Assembly (NCBI GenBank): GCA_946902875.1
Contig: OX336349.1
Span: 10,873,891 to 10,937,890 of the forward strand
DNA from: Nematopogon swammerdamellus
Lineage: Eukaryota > Arthropoda > Insecta > Lepidoptera > Adelidae
DNA length: 64,000 nucleotides
Reading direction: 5' to 3'
The position numbers and the translations under genes were made by a program. Shown here one piece after another: positions 12,023 through 22,600 of this stretch (position 1 is the first letter of the stretch; each line of letters begins with the position of its first letter). Under the pieces are notes generated by a model. It searched no databases. It was not told the origin of the DNA and worked only from the letters and a program-made list of their open reading frames with translations.

Positions 12023-12065
<43 letters not shown>
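11880..12065 (+). mobile_element. Retroposon 3' end with (TTTC)n tail
   Basis: 'gcggtttcagtttcatc', 'taaaattattgtgttata' and 'tgatggtgaatgaatatatt' lead into about 20 TTTC repeats (11981-12065). The same sequence, complemented and with GAAA repeats, occurs at 30542-30655. The microsatellite is therefore the tail of a dispersed element rather than an isolated slip product. Family unknown; no coding part is present. Confidence 0.75.
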
Positions 12066-12496
12066 AGTGTAAAATTATAGTTCTTTCTCCAAGGGGTTCA
12101 TAAATTTTTGAAACAAGTGGTCCAAACTCTGCGAGGACAAAGTTTTTTCTAGTATATCACACCAGGTTTATAAATGAACGTTCAATATTTAAAAAATAAT
12201 AATTTTTAAATACGTTGAACCTATATGACTATAACTGGCTTCCAGTTCAGTTGTACATCAGATGACATTAGTATTCCGCCGGCATGATGCCGGCGGAGCA
12301 GCCGCCGTTCCAACACACTGGTTCAACACTCCGAGCACAGAATCGTTAATTTCTGGCCGTGTATACCATAGAAATCGTCTAGAACGAAATAGTATTGTCA
12401 AGTAGAGACGACATCAATAGAATGAATACATTCAAAACTACTAGTTATAAAACAATAAGTGGGTGTCGCGTCTGTAATAACATTTAACGAAAATGT
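12066..12496. other. Unassigned sequence
   Basis: A small inverted repeat 'gccggcatgatgccggc' lies near 12279. No gene is seen. Confidence 0.4.
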
Positions 12497-12620
12497 TTGT
12501 CTTTTTTTTTTATGTAATCCGGTATGGGTTGGCTGAGTTGGAGGGGCCGAAGTGCATGCTCCGACCAGCCAATATCACCTCCGAGAAGGTAGGTGCCATA
12601 CCGGAGACTTCCCTGGACTG
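12497..12620 (-). mobile_element. SINE-B 3' fragment
   Basis: Poly-T, then 'atgtaatccggtatgggt', 'ggccgaagtgcatgctccg' and 'gtgccataccggagacttcc'. This is the complement of the SINE-B body and tail, and the head is missing. The frame spanning it (12493-12903) is fortuitous. Confidence 0.85.
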
Positions 12621-12769
12621 GAACTGGACTTGTCTGTATGTCTGTCATCCTGATGGTCCGGGCATCACGTTAAACCAGTTTATTCAATGTTCATGCAGTT
12701 TTCACAAATATATTCTGAAGAATGTCTGTAGGGTCCAATTACCATACTATATGTCAACTTATGTTTGCA

Positions 12770-12935
12770 TACTAGCTGTGCCCGCGACTTCGTCCGCGTG
12801 GAATTATCACGACGCCGTCTACCGGGTAATCCATTCGGGGACCCACTCAAATATACACACAAAATTTCATCCAAATCGGTCCAGCCGTTTAGGAGTTAGG
12901 TGACAAACACACGCACAGAAGAATTATAATTTAAA
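12770..12935 (+). mobile_element. Lepidopteran dispersed repeat, 'ctagctgtgcccgcgacttcg' type
   Basis: Begins 'actagctgtgcccgcgac' and ends with the block 'aaatttcatccaaatcgg' plus 'ccgtttaggagttaggtg' and 'acaaacacacgc'. Both ends are hallmarks of a repeat very common in Lepidoptera, described by different authors as Helitron-like or SINE-like. I do not assign a class. Related ends occur at 13700, 15614, 30331 and 44325. Confidence 0.65.
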
Positions 12936-13084
12936 GAAGATATACTGACTGCCCCCGCACGCGGCGGGTAGGATGGTGAGACCATGTACGTACACATACG
13001 TCTCTAAAAATATACTTATGTACACATGTTATAATACCAACATAATATAAATGGGCATATATAAATAAATTATGTTATATACAT

Positions 13085-13165
13085 ACATGTATATACAAAA
13101 AGTCAAAATCTCTATCTCTATCTCCATCTCTATATCTATCTCTATCTCTACTCTCTACTTCTTAT
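13085..13165. repeat. (TCTCTA)n-type microsatellite
   Basis: Imperfect ctctat/ctctac repeats at the edge of the dispersed element that follows. Confidence 0.85.
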
Positions 13166-13722
13166 AAGAGGGATCGTCTGTATGTATGTATGTTTGAGGT
13201 AAACTCCGGAACCACTGAACAGATTTGGTTGCGGTTTGCACCAATGTAAAGAGTAGTTCTTGAGGCTCACTATACAGGTCGGTTAATCAAAGCTGGCACG
13301 TACTAACACTATCGCGTAGTGTCTGTGTGTAAGCGCACGGGTGACGTCGCACTGCATACGTCCGATCTGTCTCACTCGCACTTGCACGATTGCATTGGTG
13401 TGAGTACTGTGCACGCGCCAGCTTTGATTAACAGACCTGTACCATCACGCTAAATAGCAATAGGGCTGAGCAGTATCAAAGAAAGTATAGTATGAACGGA
13501 ATTTAGTGTCGAATGGTAGTGCCGGAGAGAGAGGGCTGAGAAGGACGGAGAGGCGGGGGAGCGAGGGAGGCAGGGAGGGGGAGTGAGAGAGATAGAGAGA
13601 GAGAGAGAGAGAGAATACGATTACAAGAGAAGCGATCGGTTATTGTCATATTTGCGTTTAAATCAGATTTGCTATTAAACCGAGTTTACCGCGAGCGAAG
13701 CCGCAGGCAATAGCTAGTACAA
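13166..13722 (-). mobile_element. Dispersed repeat with reversed 'gcctgcggcttcgctcgcgg' terminus
   Basis: The right edge is 'gcgagcgaagccgcaggc' followed by 'aatagctagtac', the complement of the lepidopteran 'ctagct..tgcccgcggcttcgc' end. The left part carries 'gtctgtatgtatgtatg' then 'taaactccggaaccactgaac', typical of the opposite end of these elements. The interior at 13260-13440 contains a matched pair: 'aatcaaagctggcacgta' near 13287 and, complemented, 'gcgccagctttgattaa' near 13412. This suggests an internal inverted repeat or a second insertion. Confidence 0.6.
13525..13617. repeat. Purine-rich tract ending in (GA)n
   Basis: Nearly pure A/G on this strand for about 90 bp, ending in a clean GA dinucleotide run. 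Mirror-symmetric purine tracts can form triplex DNA. Confidence 0.85.
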
Positions 13723-15395
13723 ATATAAAAGGTATGAGTGTGAGTTAAAGTGTGAGTGTTATGTGATAATTTGACACAGCATTGTTTCAGCTCTCTGCTG
13801 CCAGCTATTCCGCAACCACGTCTCCATCTCCTTCTTGAAATGGCTGCCCTGTATGCCAATTTCCATTATTGTGTCTGGAACCTTATTATACTATAATCTA
13901 GGTCCAAGGAACGTAAAAAATCTTTGTTTGAATTTTGTAGAGCTTATACTAATGCATTTTTTGTCTTTAGTCTCGTTTGAAAGTTGTACGTAATTTTTGT
14001 GTATAGGAATATGCCGACTAATATGATAGGAGAAATTCAATTTCATCATAAAAGATTGTCTAGTATCCAATATTTGACACTTATCAAATACTTTGTCATC
14101 ACATCATACATTTACGATTTGCGACCTATTTTTGCTTCTCCACTTTTATACTTGAATGGTGAGATTCGCGAGGTGACGACCGCCGCCGGATGGATGCGTG
14201 CGGCGGCGCGGCGGTGCCGGTGGATGCGGGGGCGGGCGATGCAGAAGTCGCTCGTACGTCCGGGTCTAACGGGCAGGTAATTACCCAAATGAGCGGTTCG
14301 GGGTTCGATGACCGCCCGAAGCCGGCAATTGTCATTAATATATCATTCCGAGTGAGAGAAAGATTAGTATGGAATAACTGACACGAGGCAGTCACGCTCT
14401 CGAGCTTCGAGTAGACCTAGAAACTAACGAGTCAATTATGCATAAAGCACTTACATACCCACAGACGATTTCGTTTAGAAATGTGTTGTGTTGGACAACG
14501 GTTCAAATTGTGTGTCATGCTGAGTAAGTGGCAGCAAACTCTATTTAATTAATTTCTTTTGATTCGGGTATATTCATAATTTTGTTGTGTCACCCACCCA
14601 TCCCACCGTCGTCGGTCGTCGCTCGACGCCCGCGTCTGCCGCCAGCAAGAGCTTTTCTATGGCTTTGAAAAGGGGAATTATCTTGATAATATTATTATGC
14701 TCGTACATACAAGAGAAATTAAATTAATTATTCTATGCATAATAATCATCATCGTCTCAGTCATCCGCTCTTTGTTTGTCACGCTTCTATTTCCATCTTT
14801 ATGAATTATTTTACTGAAAACAATATTGCACAAATTATAATTATCATTTACTCAGGGTTTGATGTCTATCGCGCTATTATCGTATCAAAACATTAATTTG
14901 TCCATACAATTTGCCAAGGGAAGACATATAATATATAACACAGTCGTAAGTAATGCATTTTTGAAATATTGAACTGGACGATGATGTGAGCTTCTTTTAT
15001 GAACTTTTTCCGTTGAGTTGGCAATTTTGGTAAGATACCTACTTTGATAGCATACATTTCAATTGTTTAATACATATATTAAATAACATAAAACCATCAA
15101 ATGATGTAATTATCCTAATAATAATTTTATACCTCTGTTAAAATAGTCCACACCAATTTAATATAATGTCATGAAGTCATGACACTCGATCACACTTAGT
15201 TATCGCACAAATAACTCTATATTATATACCTCTCCAGTTCCAACAGCATTTAATAAAATTACACAATGTGACTTCTGTACTCATTGTGAGTATTTTTGTC
15301 ACAGATAATATTATGTTCATTCGACCTTTATTAGTACAGGGATAAGCTCGACTAAAATCGAAGGTCAGAAGGTGACATTTTCTTAGAATTACGCA
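13723..15395. other. Unassigned, with CpG-rich island at 14155-14360
   Basis: The island contains 'gacgaccgccgccgg' and 'gcggcgcggcggtgcc', then a homeodomain-like 'ggtaattaccc' near 14275 and 'gtcattaatatatcattcc'. It is not a recognised repeat and no convincing exon is present. It could be a host regulatory element (inference). The rest is AT-rich. Confidence 0.35.
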
Positions 15396-15436
15396 ATCGC
15401 TATTGCTTCGTAACAGTGTTACTAAGCAATAGCGAT
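15396..15436. repeat. Short palindrome (hairpin)
   Basis: Arm ATCGCTATTGCTT, one unpaired base, GTAAC, loop AGT, then GTTAC, one unpaired base and AAGCAATAGCGAT. That is 18 pairs around a 3-nt loop. It may be a degenerate micro-transposon or a footprint; there are no other copies in the window. Confidence 0.8.
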
Positions 15437-15457
15437 CACAAAACACATAATAAGAAA

Positions 15458-15515
15458 AAGCGGTCAAGTGCGAGTCGGACCTCCCGCAATGGGTGTTCCG
15501 CACCAATGCACTTTG
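15458..15515 (+). mobile_element. GACR element, 5' fragment
   Basis: 'agcggtcaagtgcgagtcgg' is the start of the lepidopteran element that also lies at 24058, 28335, 50760 and 55450. It breaks off after about 50 bp. Confidence 0.7.
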
Positions 15516-15613
15516 ATACTGAAAAACTAGTTATATGCCATTTACAAAGTAGCATATACTTTTAAATTATTTTGACGTTGTTAAATGAGTTATGCTTGCA
15601 CCATTTATTTCAC

Positions 15614-15640
15614 ACTAGCTTTTGCCCGCGGCTTTGCTTG
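15614..15640 (+). mobile_element. Terminus of lepidopteran dispersed repeat
   Basis: 'actagcttttgcccgcggct' followed by 'ttgcttg' joins directly to the decamer array. The GC-rich terminal sequence 'gcccgcgg' resembles the decamer and may have seeded it. Confidence 0.65.
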
Positions 15641-15940
15641 CCGCCCCGTGCCGTTCCGCGCCGCCCCGCGCCGAGCCGCGCCGTCCAGCGCTGTCCCGCG
15701 CCACCCCGCGCCTTTCCGCGCCGCTCCACGCCGTCCCGCGCCGTCCCGCGCCGACCCGCCCCGTCCCGCGTCGTCTCGCACCGCCCTGCGCATTTCCGCG
15801 CCTTTCCGCGCCGCTCCGCGCCGCTCCACGCCGTCCCGCGCCGTCCCGCGCCGACCCGCGCCGTGCCGCGTCGTCTCGCAGCGCCCTGCGCATTTCCGCG
15901 CCTTTCCGCGCCGCTCCACGCCGTCCCGCGCCGCTCCGTT
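15641..15940. repeat. GC-rich 10-bp satellite, 30 units without indels
   Basis: Exactly 30 consecutive decamers, consensus ccgtcccgcg. Variants such as cctttccgcg, ccgacccgcg, tcgtctcgca and catttccgcg recur in the same order. The marker cctttccgcg falls at 15711, 15801 and 15901, giving a 90-100 bp higher-order period. The consensus has no stop codon in any phase, so four or more frames stay open across the array. The Pro/Arg/Ala or Gly/Arg/Ala-rich peptides these produce are artefacts. Confidence 0.95.
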
Positions 15941-16832
15941 ACCTTAACGTACAATCACCGTAACCGTACGAAGTAACTATTTAGTAATCTGTGACCGTAA
16001 CGCGTAACCGAAAACAGTACGATGTATTTACATTAATTATGTCCCAGTCATGTATAGTTAAACTTACTTACGATAGTTACGACCCACAACACTGATGTTT
16101 TCAATTTAAGTTTTGTTTCTGTTTTACATGATTATGTTTTCGCTAAATAACATAAACAAAAATAAGCACGAAAGCGTCAACATATTTCTATAGCCGCATG
16201 TCATTTACTTTAGTCAGAAATATGTGTATTGTGTATATAATGGAAATGCTAAACTAAAATAAACTAAACTTATCTCCAGAGGCTTTCTTATTAACTAGCA
16301 AGTGGGCCACCGTATTTAACCTAAAGTCAGTTAGCACATGAATGAGGAAGAACTCCAAGTTCATGACACGGATCGACTTACGAGGCTCGTCCACGTCAAT
16401 ACTCGTATAGCTGGATACAACACAAGGCGCTTAGAAGAAATCCGATAGTCTGGAAGCCGATATGAAATTATTATTATGTTTTTTTTATGAGAAATAAATA
16501 TGACCTACCTACGTAAAATTCCAACGCCTTTTGTTGCCTCTACAATGGATTGTGTCAAACGCTAAGACATCCATTTACCGCTCAATGGGAATATCATTAA
16601 ATATTATGACAGGTACCTGTTTTAAATTCACAATTTAGTGTTTCGTTATAAAACGAGACACTTAATTTTACGACGAAATATGAAATATGAACAGTTTACA
16701 AACATGTTTAATGTTATGAACGAAAGAGTGGTTCCGGTGCTATTAATAAATGTTGATTTTACCGAAAGGTCAAGATGTTTGATACAAAAATAGTGCTGTA
16801 ATTATGGGTGATTATAAAAACGCCAGCAAAGT
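15941..16832. other. Unassigned AT-rich sequence
   Basis: No coding or repeat feature is recognised. Confidence 0.4.
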
Positions 16833-17160
16833 TTGTTAGTTTTTTTTTTATCTGAACCAGCATGGGTGGCTGTGCCGAGAAACCATTGGTGCAGTCGACA
16901 GAGACAAAATCACCTCTCCTCGCGTAACCACGCTCAGTTAGGTGCCATGCCAGCAGATTTGCGGACTGTTGCTAGGCTATCTAGCCCGTTAATACGACGC
17001 TTGAAGACACCCAGGTTAAAGGATTCAGAAAATACACTCGCCGGAAGACAGTTCCACACTCTAGCGGTGCGACAAAGAAACGATTTAGAGAACCGATGGG
17101 TTCTCAAAAGCCCAATGTCAACAACAAAAGGGTGCTGAGTCTCTCTGCGACGAGTCATGC
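16833..17160 (-). pseudogene. LINE reverse-transcriptase C-terminus and 3' tail (CR1/jockey-like), 5'-truncated
   Basis: The minus-strand peptide contains 'FLCRTARVWNCLPASVFSES' followed by 'FNLGVFKRRING'. This is the conserved end of insect non-LTR retrotransposon pol proteins (consensus R-x-x-x-L/V-W-N-x-L-P, then F-K-x-x-x). The 3'UTR follows and ends 'cagccacccatgctggttca' plus an A-run. Everything upstream (endonuclease and RT core) is absent, so this is a dead 5'-truncated copy. A second copy of the family lies at 50104-50400. Its tail resembles the SINE-B tail, suggesting this family mobilised SINE-B. Confidence 0.85.
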
Positions 17161-17214
17161 GGAGATAGGACGGGTGGCAGGGAATAAGGGATGCTAGTTC
17201 TGGAGAGCAGCGTC

Positions 17215-17883
17215 CCTAATATAATATAATAATTACCATAAGTAATTATTAAAATTGTTAAATTATTCTTATAGAAAATCGTTAAGGACTTGAACAATTA
17301 CTCGTGGGATTGTAATCCCCGACGGAGATTCAATCAAATAGCACATTCGACGTTAGTAAAGCCGGTCATTTACCACATTACACGCTATCTAGTGAACGTG
17401 GCTAATCCTCGGGAAGAGATGAACTCCCCCGGGCGAGGTTAGCGGTGAGCGAATACAAGTAATAGTTCCTCCATATACATACTCGCAGTTAATTTATCTA
17501 ACTAGCCAAACAGTGGCGATCTAGTATTTGGTATCTGCTTTTTGCTAGGCGATACCTCAATACATTTAATGGCGAAATCAATATGTTTGCTGAGACTATT
17601 AAAAAATTTGTTCGAAAAGAATTTTTAAAATATTAATTTTAGATTAGTATCAAAATTTATATAAGTACATTACATATGTATTTATTACACAATTAATTTT
17701 TTCGGAGTGGCGGCGGGTGCAATGCACGTTGAATTCTTCGAATATTCTAAGACTCATTGGCTCAGTGCTTACTTTACTATCTCGAAGAACTTATTCATTA
17801 GTGGTAGGAGAGTGTTCCCTATCATCATACCTGCCTGCCCCATTGATCCGTGCTTGATCTACATAGAACGTTTTATTTATGGA
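17215..17883. other. Unassigned sequence
   Basis: No recognised gene or repeat. Confidence 0.4.
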
Positions 17884-18362
17884 AACTGACACGGTTGGCT
17901 ACATCACCTACTACATCCGTGACGTCAGCCCATGACACCTTGGTGAACTAGGTGCCATGTCAGTGCTTCCCTTGGTCTTGCCAGTTACACTGAACTGCAG
18001 GTCTATTCTTGCAAAGACAGCGGACTCAGCGCTGATGTGGCGCTGAGAGCCACTTTACAGCGCTGATTCCGCTGTCAGAATTTACAAGAATAGACCTGCT
18101 GGACTGAGAACACGAACTATTTACATGGCCGTTTCAACCTTTCATTCAGTGCGGTGGTACCAACAAGGGCGGGTTAAACCCTACCTACCACTAGTAAGGT
18201 AATAAGAAGGGAAGGGAAAACTACAGTTTTACGTGGAATCCGAACCTCAGTCAGCCTCCAACGGTCGAGCGGTCACCCATCCAAGTACTGACCGCGTCAG
18301 GTGAGCTTAAGATCAAGACCGACAGTCGGCCGACCGCATCACTGAGCTACCGAGGCTGATAA
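17884..18362 (-). mobile_element. Full-length SINE-A, interrupted by a 101-bp hAT-like MITE
   Basis: Read on the minus strand from 18362: 'cctcggtagctcagtg' (A-box-like), the 5S-like 'gcggtcagtacttggatggg' with 'tgaccgc', 'gaggttcggattcc' (B-box-like), the central domain, body and tail. It is one of the best-preserved copies and supplies the 5S match. The body is split at 17998-18098 by a palindromic insertion with its own target duplication, so the SINE is older than the MITE. Confidence 0.9.
17998..18098. mobile_element. 101-bp hAT-like MITE inside SINE-A
   Basis: Both ends read CAGGTCTATTCTTG inward (14-bp perfect terminal inverted repeats). Sub-terminal GACAGCGGA and CAGCGCTG are also inverted. 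Flanking 8-mers are CTGAACTG (17990-17997) and CTGGACTG (18099-18106), an 8-bp duplication with one later substitution, as expected for hAT. The element is almost entirely foldback with no coding capacity. Confidence 0.85.
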
Positions 18363-19455
18363 ACGTGTGTTTTTCTGCACTGGCGCTGGCGGGCAGCGCG
18401 GCGGGCGGCCCAGGTTGCGGCGTGATGGATGCAGGGCGGCCCCAGCCCGAGGGACTCAATGTTCCACGAACACAACGATAAGGCCAGACTAACCCCCGCA
18501 TACGTCGCCTAGAGGATTATACGATCTCCTCTCTCTCTCTCTCCGGTATTTAATTGGGCGAATTTATTGTGCTGATAATGGGCGCGTGTGCACATAAAAC
18601 TCGGATAGGATTGCCGCCTAATGCTTCGGCCAGAGAGGCAGAAACGAGCCCTTTTTATTGTCCTAATGCCTAGTACAAGTTGAAATACCCCAACTTGAAA
18701 AGTATACACAGTCCATTGACTTTATTTATCCAAGTATAATTTTTAGTAGGAATATACTCATTTAATAAATAAATGATGCCCAATTTGAGAATGTTAAAAT
18801 TAAAACAATTAAAATAATTAATAAGAACAAAGTCAGGCACTTGACCAGTTAACCAAGTGGTTACCCAATTAACGTCACGGTTATAGTCAGAATTCAACGT
18901 GAAGCCACTCATAGTATGTAGCTAATACCTACTCGTATGTACAAAGGAAAACAGTCGAGTGTTGAGCGAGTCGCAATACTTCTCGCTGGACGTGAGACAC
19001 ACGTTGTTATTACGCGGAGACGCCGGCCTTTGTCCCGGGCCGGAAGTCCGGAAGCTTGGCCCGGAACGGCCGGGAGTCGCCGTCGCCGGACACGACAATA
19101 GTACCGTGCGTGTCGGAAACGACACCAGCATTGCGTTCTCTTTCTTTAGTGGAGATGAGCTAGATTTAGTAAATTGCCTAGTAAACGCACCCATAAATAT
19201 CAGCAGTGAATAGTCTAGGCGTGTCTGTCTCAACTTACTAGAGGTCTAGGCTTCAAACCGTATGTGCAAATGAAAACATTGTAAGAACCTGTATAAAATA
19301 TGATATATAATATAACCTATACCAAAATCATCGTGATTTTGGAATCAAAATAAAAGTTATCAATCCCGTTGTCTAAAACAAACAGGATTTTTTTATGGAA
19401 AAAGGCTTAATGTTCTTTTTTTCTAAAGAAAATCTACTTATTTTTTTTAAACTAT
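18363..19455. other. Unassigned sequence
   Basis: A CT-rich run lies at about 18524-18543 and a GC-rich patch at 19015-19090. No gene is recognised. Confidence 0.4.
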
Positions 19456-19625
19456 ATGAATGAATAGAATAGAAACTTTTATTGCACACAACAAAGAGTT
19501 TGTATTACGTCGCTGCGACGTAATACAAACTCTTTGGCACACAATTTAAAGAAGAAATACACGAAAATAAATATGAAAATACATACAGGAGTCTTAAAAG
19601 GCGGACTTATAACTGAAAGTCATAT
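19456..19625 (-). mobile_element. LINE 3' end (CR1-like), split by a 45-bp palindrome
   Basis: 'gaatagaatagaaac' and 'ttttattgcacacaa' are followed, after the insertion, by 'tttaaagaagaaatac' and 'gtcttaaaaggcggacttat'. It belongs to the 1613/2163/56456 family. Only 3'UTR is present. Confidence 0.7.
19492..19536. mobile_element. 45-bp perfect palindrome with 8-bp target duplication
   Basis: Starts CAAAGAGTTTGTATTACG and ends with its complement: 22-bp arms, one central base, no mismatch. GCACACAA flanks it on both sides (19484-19491 and 19537-19544), and removing the insertion plus one copy restores the LINE tail. The CA...TG ends and 8-bp duplication are hAT-like. A 55-bp relative lies at 44732-44786. 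Single arms occur near 26983 ('caaagagtttgtat') and 28735 ('taatacaaactctttg'). Confidence 0.88.
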
Positions 19626-22600
19626 TATGCTGTCTTATGTTGTATAGTTAAGCATTTTTTAGTAATAAAGTGAATGTACTATCATTTTAGGCACCTATAA
19701 ACAATTGTTACACAAAATACTTTACAAAAGTTGTTTTTATTTATAATTATGCTTTTAACGTATAATCATCCGCAGATGTGTCTTCATGTATGCCTCTCTC
19801 TCTCTCTCCTCACTAGTGTTCGAGGTCTCATTATTTGACAAAGCGAGCGGAATGTAATGACACGTCATCTCAGGCGAGGTACGGGCGAGGTGTGTCCTCG
19901 CGTCCTCACGCGCCAGATAAATATTTCCTGAAATCTCGACAGCCTCATTTCCTCCGGGCTCCAGTCGTTAGGGGCTGAGGACCATTTAACATAACTGACG
20001 AGACGCGACTTTACTTTCTCCATCTACCGTTTACTTGTCTATATCTACTTCATCTTCTAAAGAACATCATTTTATGGGCACCTATTTCGAGTGCAATTAA
20101 ATTTTCCTAACTTCTCCGAGGTAGAGGATTGAGGTTAAATCTTTCTTCTGTATACGAATATGAGTATGTACGTAATTTATATGAATAAGATATCACTGTG
20201 CACTCCATCCTTGTTTCTAAACAATTTTAAGGCAACAAACAAAATGAAATTTCGCTATTGCTGAGAGATATAGGTACCATCAATATTACTCATCTGACAT
20301 ATTCAGTAATACAGGTGTCCCAAATCGCCCGCTTAAGTAATATCACAACCACGCGATTGCTTAGCTCATATGCTACAAAATGTCGTTATTACATTTTCCA
20401 AGTTTTTCAGGATTTTATGCGGCAAGGGCAAGGTGGGACGACAAGGGCACTCTCTCCTATACAGGACACGTAATGTTTTTTTTTAGTTATACTTCTTTTG
20501 ACGAGTTATGTAAAAAATATGAGAGTGAATTTTTACGATGCGCGCGCACAGGGTAACATGAATATCTGCATGATGAAGTTGCTCGCACAGAGGGCTACCA
20601 ACAGAATGGAGATAGATATAGTCGATGTAGGTAGATACCTCTACTGAACGCGCACGTTGGCATATACGCGTCGCGGCTGATAAACTGTATTCAACTGTAT
20701 TTATATATACATTTTCTTCTAGTGCTATTTCATTAAATGTTTCTTATTAGAAAGAGATAGAAGATAGAAGGTTAAAATTATTAAATATAATATTATTATA
20801 TGAAAGAAATAAAAATAAAACACCTTTTCCTTTACATCGAACACGCCTACCAAATTCCGCAATCAAACAAACTAAAATTAATTCTGACGCCTGACATTTT
20901 TATTTGTGGGATGGATTTTAGCGGTATTTAATTCGCCCGCCGTATTTTTAGAGCGCTTTTCTCAAACTCACCCACTTTTTTGTCAAATAGTATTTATTGT
21001 ATAGAACTTCTATTTGAGAAAAAAAATCACAGAGTGCTCTGCATGTTCGACCTTTTTCCTCTGTGGGTGCAACCAACCTGAAAAAGCGGCGTGTCGTTAT
21101 CCTGATGTCACCGGCAGAATTTGCTCCGTGCCTGTAACTTGTATGGGCCTTAAGTATCTAACTACATATAAGTACGAAAACATCGACGAAGCACATTGAG
21201 GTATGCAAAAACTTTTGCTATTCTTCAATAGCCTTTCCGTCTGTGTGCACGACACTCAGTGTACTGTCCGCAAGACAGCTAATCGGCGCGCGCGGCGCGC
21301 GGGCATGTAGTTTGTTGTTTGATCTATTACTCCCCACATGCGGCCAATTAAAACACCCCCGGAGCGGGCAAACAGAGCCTTAAGCCCTCTCGCGAGGAAG
21401 TTTGCTCACTAACGAGCGAGTCGTGGTCTCGAGCACGGATTCCGAGCCGGCGAATTGTGTAAGCCTGCCTCCTGAATTCCGTAAAGTAAAGTAAGGAGAT
21501 ACTTTCTCCTATCTCTATCTATATTTACGGCGGAATAGTGACTAAATTGCCTTACAAAATTCCATCCAGAGCTGCCCTAGAAAAGGAAATGCGTTCCCAA
21601 AATTATCCAGCTTCAGTGTAACGATTCAGATACGCAAATACCTACGTTAACGAATTAGGACTAAACGAGTTTAAAAATTACAAAGGGTTTTGAGGGTACC
21701 TATTTATTTAGTTAGTTAACGTACTTATTTGTTTGTTCTTGCACAAGTATCACATTTAGAGCATTCTCATAATCAAGTAAAAGAAGCCCAACATCTCCAA
21801 ATTCCCTTCAAAATTTAGGTACCTACATATATAAGTACTTACATATTTTAAAATTTTGAAAGGATAAATTTCCACTCAAAGGATTTTGTAGACCGTTTAA
21901 AATGAACCAACGACTGCTACCGTTCCTTGTCACAGAATAAGCGCGCCAGCGCTCAAAGACAATCATAGGTCTTCACTAGCTTAGTTCCTCTCCGCCTCTG
22001 ATCCGACCATCCTCCGCGGCAACGCGCGCCGCCGCGCCGCCGCCTAGCCTGCGCGCTCATGATTACAGAACCACAGATAATCCCGTCATGATTTTAAAAT
22101 GTCCTTTTCAGCGGAACCGAAATGGACCCATTGAAGGGATTCTTGCTGGTCATTGGAACGTTAATGTAATGATAATTTTATCGTTATGTAAGGAAATCTT
22201 TTTGCACCCAAAGAAATGAGCATCATCTAACATCTTTAACATAATTAAACACATTTTAACATTACTTTTTTTTATTAGTTTTCAACTCCAAATGAAGGAC
22301 GATTTTGAGTGAAAGAATGTGTGTTCGTCATTTCGTGTTTGAAATGAACAACCAGATTTTGCAACCTTATGTATGATATTGTAAGATTTTCAAAGATGGT
22401 AATGAAATTTACGCTTACGTGCCGTGCCTCAGGCGAGATAGTGCTGCGTCCTACTGCCCACGGTTAAACAAGTTCCTCTATTACTTTTTGAATTCTTCAG
22501 ACACACTAAGGTAAGGCAAACTTCAATCAGGTATTAATCGTACTCAAGCGATTGCTTTTTGCTGCACACCCGCAAATCAACCAGAGTTTTTCAATTGCAC

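Noticed and set aside
15572..15976. Long overlapping Pro/Ala/Arg-rich and Gly/Arg-rich open frames on both strands
   Set aside because: They arise because the decamer satellite lacks stop codons in any phase; open frames in four or more phases at once are not evidence of a gene.
18260..18300. Possible 5S rRNA gene
   Set aside because: Only about 30-40 bp around the internal promoter match; the rest of the 5S molecule is absent and the segment belongs to SINE-A.
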